Origin: Carideicomes alvinocaridis
GTDB taxonomy: Bacteria > Pseudomonadota > Alphaproteobacteria > Rhodobacterales > Rhodobacteraceae
Direction: 5' to 3'
NCBI GenBank assembly: GCA_005473895.2
Contig: SRJI02000005.1
Coordinates: forward strand, 103,829-167,828
DNA: 64,000 nt
The notes under the pieces are model-generated. The model was not told the DNA's origin. It did not search any database and saw nothing but the letters and a program-made list of their open reading frames with translations. Within the stretch, counting starts at the first letter, position 1; every line of letters starts with the position of its first letter. Positions 25,275 to 34,600 of the stretch are shown in pieces. Position numbers and translations under genes: made by a program.

Positions 25275-26090
25275 ATGTTTGCTCAAGAACACCCCTATGG
25301 CTCGGCGCGCTTTGCTGATGATGTCGAAATCCTGCGCGCCTTTCGAAATCAGGGCGGCGTCCCGTTTGGCTTCTGCCAGGGCCGTAAGCTCTTTCATTCC
25401 AAGCAGGCCGGTATGCTCCTGATCGGCGGGGCGGGCTCGGGCAAATTCACAAGCGTGCTCTCGCATATCATGGATGCGCCGGGGCGCGGCGGCGAGCCTG
25501 CGCGCTATGCCATCTTTGATCCGAAGCGCGAGCTGCGCGCCGTGCTGGAGCCGTACTTCGCGCACATCAAGGCTGCCGTCTACGAGATCAACCCGTACTT
25601 CACCCACAGTGTCACCGGCCACCGCCTGTCAGTCCTGTCCCACCTGCTTCCGGACAGCCCGCGCCTTGTCGCCGATAGCCGGCGCGCGGCGCGAACCTTC
25701 CTGCCGGAAAGCGGCAGCGGCAATGCTCGCTTCTTTGAGCAAAAGGCGCAGAACTGGCTCGATCCGCTGATGCGCGGGTTGGTGCACAGCGATGGCGGCG
25801 TCTCTCCGGCCTCGCTTTTCGAGCTGGTCAGCATGATCCGCAGCCAGCCCGAGGCCTGGGAAGATATGGCCACCATCATGGCCGAACTGGGCGAGCCGGA
25901 CCTTCGGACCTCCTTCGCGGAGATGCTGGAGATGGCCGATGAAAGCCGCCGCACCTTCGACTCTGTCATGAGCGAGATCACCAACGGCCTTGCCTTCATG
26001 ACGACGGTATCGCGCGGACTGTTGGAGCCGTCGGCGTTTGCCAGTTTGTATGCCTCAAAGCAGGTACTTATGCATAGGGGAACATTGTGA
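25275..26090 (+). pseudogene. Truncated type IV coupling protein (VirD4/TraG-like), module 1
   Basis: 271 residues with Walker A LLIGGAGSGKFTSVLSH and a typical T4CP sequence (YAIFDPKRELRAVLEPYF; EINPYFTHSVTGHRLSVLSHLL; ARFFEQKAQNWLDPLMRGLV). The frame ends with an unrelated tail (KQVLMHRGTL) well before the Walker B (ILDE-type) region, so about half of the protein is missing. The KAP NTPase gene begins 15 bases later, suggesting that its insertion removed the 3' half. The start ATG follows GAAAGGGCAACCC. Confidence 0.7.
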
Positions 26091-26105
26091 ATTTCTGGGG
26101 TGCAC

Positions 26106-28316
26106 ATGGCTATTGAGTTGGATTCTGACCGAGCTCTTGAAGACGAAACCGGAGATCGGTTTGGATTTGTTGGCATGGCCAAGCGCCTTGCTCCTTCACT
26201 TATTGAGGCCTCAAAAGGTGACGGAATGGTCGTAGGGTTGGAAGGTCGGTGGGGGTCGGGCAAAACTTCGCTCCTGAACTTCCTGCGCGAAGAACTGACT
26301 GCGGCGGAATCTGAAAGCATCCACACAATAACTGTGGCCCCATGGCTGAATGGTGACTCGGCCACCTTAGTGATGTCGCTACTGGGACCGATTGCGGAAG
26401 TACTAGAAAACAGAGAGGCTAAGAAATCTGCGACCAAAGGTATCCGAGGCAAGTTCAGCCGGAAGAGAGCCAATGACGTTGCAGGTTTAATCAGCCTCTA
26501 CGGCCAAAAAACGGCAAGGACACTGGTGCCGCTCGCAAGTCTGGCTGGCTATTTTGTTCCCGGGGCTCAAGCGGCAGCAGGCGCGCTGAAAGCCAGTGGG
26601 GATGCCCTTGAGCAGTTTTCCAGCAAAGAAACCACGCCGTCCGAACTGAAACGGGCAATTGCAGAAAAAATAGAAGAACTTAATGTAGGGTTTGTTGTCA
26701 TTCTTGACGATCTCGACCGGCTTGAGCCCGAGCAAGCCGTCGAGGTTGTTCGGCTTGTTCGCTCTGTCGCCGACTTCCCGAGAGTAGCATATCTTATGTG
26801 CTATGATCGCGAAGTCTTGGCGCAAGCACTGAAAGAAGGCCTTAAGGTCCAGGATGGTGACTTGTTCCTGCAAAAAATCGTTCAGCTGACCTTCTCCATT
26901 CCTCTTCCTGAGCCTTTCGACCTCCGAACACAGTTTCGAAATGAGGCCGAAAATATTTTTGCGGAAGTTACTGGTGAACCTCCGGTTGGCGAACTGCTGG
27001 AGGATTTGGCTTCAGCCGTAGATCGCGAGGGGATGGGCTTGAGCACACCGAGAGAAGTGAAGCTAGCGCTTAACGGCATACGGTTTGTCTACCCCTCCGT
27101 AGCCGAGGATGTCTATTTTTCAGATTTTTGTCGCCTTCACCTGATCAAGACCACGAACTTTAAGCTCTATAGATGGCTGGAGGAGTATCTGGCGATCCGC
27201 TCAATATTGGTGACGGGTGACGGTACGATCACAAAAGATTCAAAGCTAACCTTCGGCACAGCCCTTAAGGAGCTCCTGCCATCGGAAGAGATCGGTGCCT
27301 CGCGATCGATATGGGCATTGAACCAATTCATTCCAGGTATTCGGGCAAATGAAGACGCCTCAGAGCGAGTGTTTTCCGAGGTGTCGCTCAAGGAAGCGGG
27401 CGATGCAATTGAACTCAAACGGCTTGGAAGCCCCTTACACTACCGCTATTACTTCGCGCTTACAGGCCCCAAGTCGGTGATGTCCGATGACGATTTCAAC
27501 CAACTCCTTGAGTTTGCGAGATCAGATTTGCCCTCTTTGAGGGTTCGCCTCGATCACTACGCAAGGGACCTCCGCCAATCGGGTAGGACGTGGTTCGAGC
27601 ATATTCTGGACCGACTCGACGACTCCTTCGTAGCCAAGCTGGACGAAGAGACTGTCGCCGGAATTGTTCTGGGAATGTCCGATACCATGGACTCCGTCAT
27701 CGCGACCGACAACAAACCACGCCCATTTGCCTTTTCTGTTAAGAGTACTGCCGTGCGCGTGGCCGAGCGTTGCTTGGTTCGACTAAGGAACCTCAACCAG
27801 GAGACCTTCGAGAAGGTCTCAAAAGAAATAGCTGCACACGGCTCCGCTCTGAACTGGCTTGTGGGCAGTTTCCTTAGAGAGCAAATGTGGAGTCATGGTA
27901 GAGTTGGAGACCACCGAAGCCAGCCTGGTCAGCTGGTCTACACTGATGATTTTCTTGATGTACTTCTGGAGATCATGCGAGAGCGGCTTTCGTCAACTGA
28001 AGTGCACGACAAAATCGCTGAGATGCCCGACGTGTCGACATTCTTGTTCGGGTGGCGTGACATATCTGGTGAGGCCGAGGTTCGATATTGGGTGGCGAAG
28101 AACAGTGCTACTGATGAAGGTTTTCTCGTTATCCTCAATCACCTTCGCGGCTGGGCTATGAGTGACAGGGTCTATTACCCGTTGCATAAATCTTCGATCG
28201 AAGCGTTCTTCGATTTCGACAGTGCTGTTTCACGACTTGAAGCGCTTCGGGAAAGCGCACATGGCGAGCGGGTTCGAGAATTGGAGAGCGCCATAGAACA
28301 ATCGCGCCATTTTTAG
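26106..28316 (+). CDS. KAP family P-loop NTPase
   Basis: A 736-residue protein. Walker A is GLEGRWGSGKTSLLN (44-58) and Walker B is VVILDDLDRLEPEQ (197-210), both diagnostic of KAP NTPases. Between them lies a hydrophobic stretch (TLVPLASLAGYFVPGAQAAAGAL, about 139-161) where KAP proteins carry membrane helices. KAP proteins in bacteria include defence components such as PifA and QatA and are membrane-associated. I prefer the ATG after CTGGGGTGCAC to the GTG two codons earlier. It stands alone between a broken coupling-protein gene and the second mobilisation module, so it may be a one-gene defence system. Confidence 0.8.
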   Translation: MAIELDSDRALEDETGDRFGFVGMAKRLAPSLIEASKGDGMVVGLEGRWGSGKTSLLNFLREELTAAESESIHTITVAPWLNGDSATLVMSLLGPIAEVLENREAKKSATKGIRGKFSRKRANDVAGLISLYGQKTARTLVPLASLAGYFVPGAQAAAGALKASGDALEQFSSKETTPSELKRAIAEKIEELNVGFVVILDDLDRLEPEQAVEVVRLVRSVADFPRVAYLMCYDREVLAQALKEGLKVQDGDLFLQKIVQLTFSIPLPEPFDLRTQFRNEAENIFAEVTGEPPVGELLEDLASAVDREGMGLSTPREVKLALNGIRFVYPSVAEDVYFSDFCRLHLIKTTNFKLYRWLEEYLAIRSILVTGDGTITKDSKLTFGTALKELLPSEEIGASRSIWALNQFIPGIRANEDASERVFSEVSLKEAGDAIELKRLGSPLHYRYYFALTGPKSVMSDDDFNQLLEFARSDLPSLRVRLDHYARDLRQSGRTWFEHILDRLDDSFVAKLDEETVAGIVLGMSDTMDSVIATDNKPRPFAFSVKSTAVRVAERCLVRLRNLNQETFEKVSKEIAAHGSALNWLVGSFLREQMWSHGRVGDHRSQPGQLVYTDDFLDVLLEIMRERLSSTEVHDKIAEMPDVSTFLFGWRDISGEAEVRYWVAKNSATDEGFLVILNHLRGWAMSDRVYYPLHKSSIEAFFDFDSAVSRLEALRESAHGERVRELESAIEQSRHF

Positions 28317-28709
28317 CCTCAAGCCGTCGTTCAACGCGCACTACCTGAATGGCAGAAAAGGCCACTTCGCTAGACGTTGCAGAGGCAGCTTTTTGCGGAG
28401 ATCCGCCGTCCGAGGAGAGCGCGGCATCAGGTAAAGTGGGTTCGGCCCCGTCATTCGCTGCAATATGCCCAAACGTCCGCTTTCGTGTGCGGCTCGCGAT
28501 CTGGATCAGCGATGCGAAACAAAAGTCGGTTTTGCCTGACATCTGACAGCAGGGCGTCGGCGCAACGGCCACGAATCTCTCAAGGCATCCCGGCCCACCG
28601 ACGGCGGGCGGTCGTGGCGCCAGAACAATTCGAGAACATTGCAAACACATCCGAACAATGGTGCAAAATTCCGAGAACTCGCAGCAACATCAATACGTTA
28701 AGGGAGGGG
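28317..28709. other. Gap between the KAP gene and the second mobilisation module
   Basis: No supportable gene. Open frames in several phases cross it but none has a family signature. The stretch just before the mobilisation genes (about 28630-28710) is a candidate oriT/promoter region by position. I see no clean nic-site palindrome. Confidence 0.35.
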
Positions 28710-28835
28710 TTGGCGCGCCTCGAAGGAGAAAGTTCGAACACTCTCTTCGAAGTGCTTGAGGAATGGGAACGGCATCTCACGCAACTAGACCTTGATGGTC
28801 GGGAGTGTGGCGATGACCAAAAACCCATACGATAA
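28710..28835 (+). CDS. Small ORF preceding MobC-like protein, module 2 copy
   Basis: A 41-residue product from a TTG start placed just after AAGGGAGGGG: core ARLEGESSNTLFEVLEEWERHLTQLD. It is conserved with the module 1 copy, including the roughly 20-base overlap with the MobC-like start. The frame is open further upstream without an ATG, so a longer gene cannot be excluded. Possibly a leader or small regulator of the mobilisation operon. Confidence 0.4.
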   Translation: MARLEGESSNTLFEVLEEWERHLTQLDLDGRECGDDQKPIR

Positions 28836-29271
28836 TAATGACTTAACCGATAGCGACAAAAGCAGAGAACGGGAGCCGACTTTTCCGGTTCCGTTCTCCC
28901 TGCGCCTGAGCTTTGAAGAGCGCGCACAGCTGGAAAAGGAAGCCGCCGGACTGCCCGTCGGTGCCTATATCCGCAAGCGGCTCTTCTACGGGAACGAGAC
29001 ACCGCGCCAGACGCGCGGCAAGTTTCCGGTCAAGGACCATGCGGCCCTGGGCCGTGTTCTTGGCGCTCTCGGCAAAGCGCGGCTTTCCAACAATCTGAAC
29101 CAGCTGGCCAAGGCCGTGAATACAGGCTCGCTGCCTGTCACGCCGGAAACCGAAGATGCGATCCTGCAAGCTTGTGAGGATGTCCGCGCCATGCGGCTCG
29201 ATCTCCTGATCGCGCTCGGCATCCAGACATCCAGCTCCGGCTCAAGGGGCGGACCGGACCTGACGCCGTGA
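28813..29271 (+). CDS. MobC-like mobilisation accessory protein, module 2
   Basis: A 152-residue protein with the same layout as the module 1 copy: a charged N-terminus, PFSLRLSFEERAQLEKEAAGLPVGAYIRKRLF (ribbon-helix-helix-like), then VKDHAALGRVLGALGKARLSNNLNQLAKAVNTGSLPVTPE. It probably binds oriT together with the relaxase. I placed the start at the ATG after GGGAGTGTGGCG, equivalent to copy 1. Its stop overlaps the relaxase start by four bases, so the two are translationally coupled. Confidence 0.75.
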   Translation: MTKNPYDNNDLTDSDKSREREPTFPVPFSLRLSFEERAQLEKEAAGLPVGAYIRKRLFYGNETPRQTRGKFPVKDHAALGRVLGALGKARLSNNLNQLAKAVNTGSLPVTPETEDAILQACEDVRAMRLDLLIALGIQTSSSGSRGGPDLTP

Positions 29272-30563
29272 TCCTGAAGGGCAACCAGCGTGGCGGTGCC
29301 GCCAAACTCGCGCGGCACCTCCTGCGCACGGACGAGAACGAGCATGTTACCGTCCACGACCTTCGCGGCTTTGCCGCCGAAGACCTGACCGATGCACTCC
29401 GCGAAGTCGAAGCGGTCAGCAAGGGTACGCGCTGCCGCCAGTATCTCTTCTCGCTGAGCCTGAACCCGCCGGAGACGGCGGACGTAAAGACCGAGGATTT
29501 CGAGGCGGCGATCATCGACATTGAGCAGAAGCTCGGCCTCGAAGGCCAGCCGCGCGCTATCGTCTTTCACGAAAAAGAAGGTCGGCGGCACGCGCACTGC
29601 ATCTGGTCGCGGATCGACACGGACTCGATGACGGCAATCAACCTTGCCTTCTACAAGCGCAAGCTCTCCGATCTGTCGAGAGACCTGTATCTCGACCACG
29701 GCTGGGAACTGCCGGATGGGCTGCGAGATCGGTCCCTGCGCGATCCACTCAACTTCACGCGCGCCGAATGGCAGCAAGCCAAGCGGGTCAGGATCGACGC
29801 ACGCGAACTCAGGACCCTGTTCAAGACGGCCTGGGAGACCTCGGACACGCGAGCTGCGCTCGAACATGCGTTGCACGAGAAAGGCTTCTGGCTGGCCAGA
29901 GGCGACCGACGGGGGTTTGTCGCCGTCGATTATCGGGGCGAAATCTACGCCCTCGCAAAATGGACGGGTGCGCGCGCCAAGGACGTGAAAGCGCGGCTGG
30001 GCGATCCGGCAGAGCTTGCCTCTGTCGATCAGGTCAAGGCCCGCATCGCGGAGCGGATGACAGGGACGCTGACAAAGTTTGTCACCGAGATCGAAGCGGA
30101 AGCCCGCAAGCGATCCGCAACGCTGGAGTTCCGGCGCGGTGAAATGGCCGGACGGCACCGCGATGAACGACGCCAGCTTGATGCGGCCCAGGCGAAACGC
30201 CGGACTGCCGAGACGAATGCAAGGGCCGCACGCCTGCCAAAGGGCATGAAGGGCATCTGGCACCGGATCACGGGCCGCTACGCCGAGATCAGAAAACGGA
30301 ATGAGCAAGAAGCCTGGACCGCGCATCTGCATGATCGGGCCGAAAAGGACGCGCTCATCCTCGAACACCTCGAAGAGCGCCGTGCGCTGCAGCTTGAAAT
30401 CAAACAGCAGCGGAACCAGCAACAGCACGAACTTCTGCAACTGCGTGCAGACGTGGCCCGCTATCAAGCCCTGCAGGATCGTGCACCATCGCAGGACAAA
30501 GACCGCACGCATGGCCGCGAACGCACGCGGTCCAGAGACAACCAACGCACACCGAAACCATGA
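29268..30563 (+). CDS. Relaxase/mobilisation nuclease, MobP-like
   Basis: A 431-residue relaxase. The HUH metal-binding motif is VFHEKEGRRHAHCIWSRI (H101, H108, H110). The N-terminal part (MILKGNQRGGAAKLARHLL, then RQYLFSLSLNPP) is the region expected to contain the nicking residue; the exact tyrosine is not certain (Y59 is a candidate). From about residue 270 the protein is a long basic, coiled helical tail with an Arg/Glu-rich end. It would nick the island at oriT and pilot the strand through a conjugation pore supplied by another element. It is the only intact relaxase in the window. Confidence 0.85.
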   Translation: MILKGNQRGGAAKLARHLLRTDENEHVTVHDLRGFAAEDLTDALREVEAVSKGTRCRQYLFSLSLNPPETADVKTEDFEAAIIDIEQKLGLEGQPRAIVFHEKEGRRHAHCIWSRIDTDSMTAINLAFYKRKLSDLSRDLYLDHGWELPDGLRDRSLRDPLNFTRAEWQQAKRVRIDARELRTLFKTAWETSDTRAALEHALHEKGFWLARGDRRGFVAVDYRGEIYALAKWTGARAKDVKARLGDPAELASVDQVKARIAERMTGTLTKFVTEIEAEARKRSATLEFRRGEMAGRHRDERRQLDAAQAKRRTAETNARAARLPKGMKGIWHRITGRYAEIRKRNEQEAWTAHLHDRAEKDALILEHLEERRALQLEIKQQRNQQQHELLQLRADVARYQALQDRAPSQDKDRTHGRERTRSRDNQRTPKP

Positions 30564-30578
30564 TGATCGGAGAGCACC

Positions 30579-30959
30579 ATGACACGGATGATAGATAATG
30601 AACGACCAGTCAAAGAACGGGACCAATATCTGAAGGAAGTTATTCAGCGCCTTGTCGACGAGGTTCACGATTTGCTCGATGCACCGGACGGCGAGATCGA
30701 AATGCAGAAAGTCGTTCTGACACTGCCCCGCGCCTTCGTCGAACTTGCCGCTTTCCTTGCCGTCGTGGACGAAGACGACGCCACGCCGCTCGCATTCTGG
30801 GAATACGTGAAAACAACACCGGACGATGGCACGGCGGCACGGCATCTAAGTAAGCTACGCAACATGTTTCTTGAGCGCACGATTGAAGAGAGCATTCACA
30901 TCGCGTTACACCTACTTGCAACTGGCGCTTTGCAGCTAAGAGCAATGAGAAAAAACTAA
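30579..30959 (+). CDS. Hypothetical protein downstream of the relaxase
   Basis: A 126-residue, mostly helical acidic protein with no family I recognise. It starts 15 bases after the relaxase stop, on the same strand, behind CGGAGAGCACC, so it is likely the last gene of the mobilisation operon. Confidence 0.6.
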   Translation: MTRMIDNERPVKERDQYLKEVIQRLVDEVHDLLDAPDGEIEMQKVVLTLPRAFVELAAFLAVVDEDDATPLAFWEYVKTTPDDGTAARHLSKLRNMFLERTIEESIHIALHLLATGALQLRAMRKN

Positions 30960-31062
30960 TACGAGAGGATAGCGACGCTGCCCAGACATCAAAAATACTA
31001 TTTGCACTGAGCAAGTCTTAGATTTAATTTGCAATTTTCAACATATTTCGAAAGGCCATTAA

Positions 31063-31581
31063 ATGAATAAATGCAAATTACTCTCACTTGTACTTATTTC
31101 GATCATGATTTCATCCTGCGCAGCAGGTCCGAAAATAACGTACAACAAGCACACTGGAGAAACTGTAGCGCAATCCGGCGTCGTAACGGCTTATGACAGC
31201 TTGTTCTCATCTGTATCAGCATCACCGTTTCATTCCAGCCGCACGGGATACGGAATCTATACAAGGTATCTAAGCTCGGCCTCAGGGTGGGTGTTCATAG
31301 ATCAAGCATGGTCGCATGGTCGAAAGATAGAATATTCTTCGACGAATCGAGACACTGCAATGTGTGGCGGCGGCTTCGGATGCTCGGTGATTGAAGAGGG
31401 TACGATGTTCCTCAGTGAGGAAATATTTCTCAAAGCAGCGGAAAATGGCCTCGATTTTCAACTAATTGGCTCCAGGGGGCGCGTAAACTGTGAAATTCCA
31501 GCTTCATCATTCAAGAAAGTTCTTGAGCAAGTTGATATGCTTGAGGCAGGTGAGGAGGCTTTGCAGGAGGGCTTGAAGTAG
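31063..31581 (+). CDS. Hypothetical lipoprotein
   Basis: A 172-residue protein with a lipoprotein signal peptide (LLSLVLISIMISSCAAG: lipobox ISSC, Cys at about residue 19). The mature domain (GVVTAYDSLFSS...GIYTRYLSSASGWVFIDQAWSHGRKIEYSSTNRDTAMCGGGFGCSVIEEGTMFLSEEIF) looks like a small beta-rich domain with two further cysteines, of unknown family. Codon use is AT-rich compared with the neighbouring relaxase, so it may have arrived separately. It is convergent with the RTX gene. Confidence 0.65.
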   Translation: MNKCKLLSLVLISIMISSCAAGPKITYNKHTGETVAQSGVVTAYDSLFSSVSASPFHSSRTGYGIYTRYLSSASGWVFIDQAWSHGRKIEYSSTNRDTAMCGGGFGCSVIEEGTMFLSEEIFLKAAENGLDFQLIGSRGRVNCEIPASSFKKVLEQVDMLEAGEEALQEGLK

Positions 31582-31631
31582 TAGTCGCGCTTTCACAGCA
31601 ACGTGTGCGTCTACTCTGAAAGAAAGCACCC

Positions 31632-31649
31632 GAGCGGGGCGCTCTTTTT
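31632..31649 (+). terminator. Rho-independent terminator after the lipoprotein gene
   Basis: GAGCG-ggg-CGCTC followed by TTTTT, 50 bases past the stop. On the opposite strand it lies 23 bases past the RTX stop and is followed by a T-rich stretch, so it may work in both directions. Confidence 0.75.
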
Positions 31650-31671
31650 GAAAGGTAATTGATGACAGGCC

Positions 31672-34600
31672 TTAGGCGGTCACGAGCGCGCCGCTGGCTT
31701 CCAGCGCGGCTTCGTCGGTCAGACCTGTGACCCCGATAATGTTGGCCACTGCCGTGAAGCTGTCCGCGCCGCCATCGGCGTCCACAGAGAGCGTGCTGTC
31801 CGTGCCGTTATCGGTGATTTCGACGAAGTCGCTCAGGACATCACTCATCGGGTCATAGGCACTGAGCAAGTCGGATATATCGATGGCATCGTTCGCACTA
31901 TCGAAGTCCGCGATCACATCAGTCTCCGTGTAGGCGTTCGTACTATCGAAGCTGAAGGTATCATCGCCATCACCGCCCCAGAGCGTATCGAGGCCGCCAT
32001 CGCCATAGACTGTGTCATCGCCTACGCCGCCATGAAGGAAGTCATCACCGCCATCACCGTGGATATCATCGGCTCCGGCCCCGCCATGAACGTCGTCCGC
32101 ACCTGCGCCCGCGTCGATGTCGTCATCACCGTCATCACCAATGATCACGTTATCATTGCTGTTTCCGGTGGTGCTATCGTTGCCTGTGGTGCCCCACATC
32201 CAGCTGTCGTAGTTTTCCAACTCGTCGGTCTCGAACCCGTCATCGAAGCGCAGGTTCTCGATATGGTACTTGTTGTACCCTGACTCCTGCCTGTCGATAT
32301 AGATTTCATCGGTGCCGGAATTGATCGTGATGGTCGTGTCGTTGTCGTCGGTGTCCGCAATCGAAATCTCGTCAATCACAACGCCGTCTGTGATCCAGAT
32401 TGTATCTTCCTGGTTGTGGCTTTCATAGATTTCATCAAGGCCGCTTTCATACACGTACAGGTCGCTGTCGCGTCCGCCGTAGAGGACATCGTTTCCGGCA
32501 CCGCCATAGAGGATATCATCCTCGTTGCCGCCGTTGAGCGTGTCGTTACCGGCATCACCGTAGAGGATATCCTCGCCATCACTGCCGCTGATGTCATCGG
32601 CGTCATCACCGCCGTAAAGCAAGTCGTCACCGTTCTTGCCGTCGATGGTATCGGCGCCTTCATAGCCGTAGATAGTGTCAGGTGTGTTGCCGCCGTTGAA
32701 GCTGCTATTGTTGAAGCCGTCCAGCGTGTCGGCGCCTGACGTCCCATAAGCTGTGTAGCCGATACTCTGCAGGTCGATATCGCCCGTGCCGTCATTGAGG
32801 CGCAGCGTTTCCATCACGCTACCGTTGAACATCTCGTCGATGGTGATGGTGTTCACTGCACCGGAGCCGAACGAGATCACGAGATCATCGAGGTCCGCCG
32901 TGTAGCGGCCTAGCGTCAGGTCTTCGTAGTCCCAACTACCGTCGATTTCGAGGATATCGTCGCCACCGCCTGCTTCAGCGATGTCATGACCGCTGACATA
33001 GTAGAAGTGATCGTCACCGCTGCCGCCGAGCATCTCATCATCACCGGCGCCACCATCGAGATAGTCGTTGTTGTTTCCGCCTTTGAGGATATCGTCTCCC
33101 GTTCCGCCAAAGAGGGTATCGTTACCGTTGCCGTACACCGTCTTGCCCAGCTCGTCGTCTCCGGCGAAGCCGTAGATGACGTCATCGCCACCTGTGCCGT
33201 CGATGTCGTCGTTCCCGCTCGTGCCCTGGCTCACATAACTGATGCTGGTCAGGTCAACGGTCGTGGTGTCGTCGTAGACCATGCTGTTCAGCCCATACGT
33301 GCCGAACATGCCCTTGATCGTGATCGTGTTATCGAGGTCGAAGGTGATCTGCAGGTCGTTGTCGATCTTGTAGTAGTCCGGCGTCACCGTATCCCAGGCA
33401 GCATCCAGATAGATCGTGTCGGTCGAGTTCGTCTGGACCAGCGTCAGATGACCGCTCGTGTAGTAGAAGTCATCGGCCCCGCCGCCGCCATCAATCCTGT
33501 CGTTTCCGGTTCCGGCATGGATTTCATCGTCACCGTTGCCGCCACTCAGATCATCGTCGCCAGCGCCGCCATAAATCGTGTCGGTGCCTTGACCGCCACT
33601 GATCACGTCGTTGCCGTCTTCACCGTAAAGCGTATCGTCACCGGCGCCGCTGTCCGTGCCCGAGCCGCCGTTGATGTCGTCATCACCGGCCCCGCCATAG
33701 ATGGTGTCGTTGTTCCATCCGCCATGGCCGTTATAGATGCCGAACAGAGTATCGTCGCCTGAGGTGCCGTAGGTCGTCCAGTTTCGGTCATCGAGGTCGA
33801 AGGTGCTGCTATCGTCATATCGAAGCTGCTCGACATGGCCGCTGCCGCCGACATTCGTGAACTGGTTCTCAATGAAGATTTGTCCGGTCTGCGAACCCGT
33901 ATCGATATCGATGAACAGGCCGCTATTATTGTAGCGGGTCAGGGTCACATCACCGCTATCAATGCCTGCACCAAAGACGATTTCATCGAAATGGCCTGTC
34001 CCTGTACCGGTTTCCCTGATGATGTCCCAGCCCGTATCACCAATCTCGTAATAGTAGCTGTCGTCGCCAGCGCCGCCTTTCAGGTAGTCGGAGCCATCCT
34101 CACCATATAGCTGGTCGTCTCCGTCACCGCCGTTAATTGTGTCGTTGCCATCACCTCCCTCAAGCGTATCGTTGCCGTCATTACCGTTGAGCGTGTCGAA
34201 GTCCGATCCGGCAGTTAGCGTGTCATCACCGCTCGTGCCGTTGTAGGTCGTGCCGGATGGTTCGACGTAATCAAGCCCGTCGAGAATATCCTGTAGATCG
34301 AGCGAGGCATCACTCGCCGTGATCGCATCATCAAGGTCTGTTTGGTCACCGCCTGGCAGGTTCGTAGTGCCGACGGAAAACTCGATCATCCGGACGACAT
34401 TGCCCCAGAAAACATCTTTCTCACCCGTTGTGGACAGCGCCGTAGCCTCGGCCTCAAGGGCCGCAAGTTTGGTCGCGTCCAGCCCCGTGATGCCGGAGAA
34501 CTCATCGCCAGCGATGTCATAGTAGAAATCGCCAGTGAAAAGCTCTCCGCCCGCGCTCTGCGCCGTCAGGCGCGCATAGATGTTGTTGTAGGCGATGGAC

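Noticed and set aside
32986..33762. Plus-strand 258-codon frame rich in Val/Ile/Ala
   Set aside because: Antisense shadow of the RTX repeats; the hydrophobic composition is a direct result of the repeat codons read backwards.
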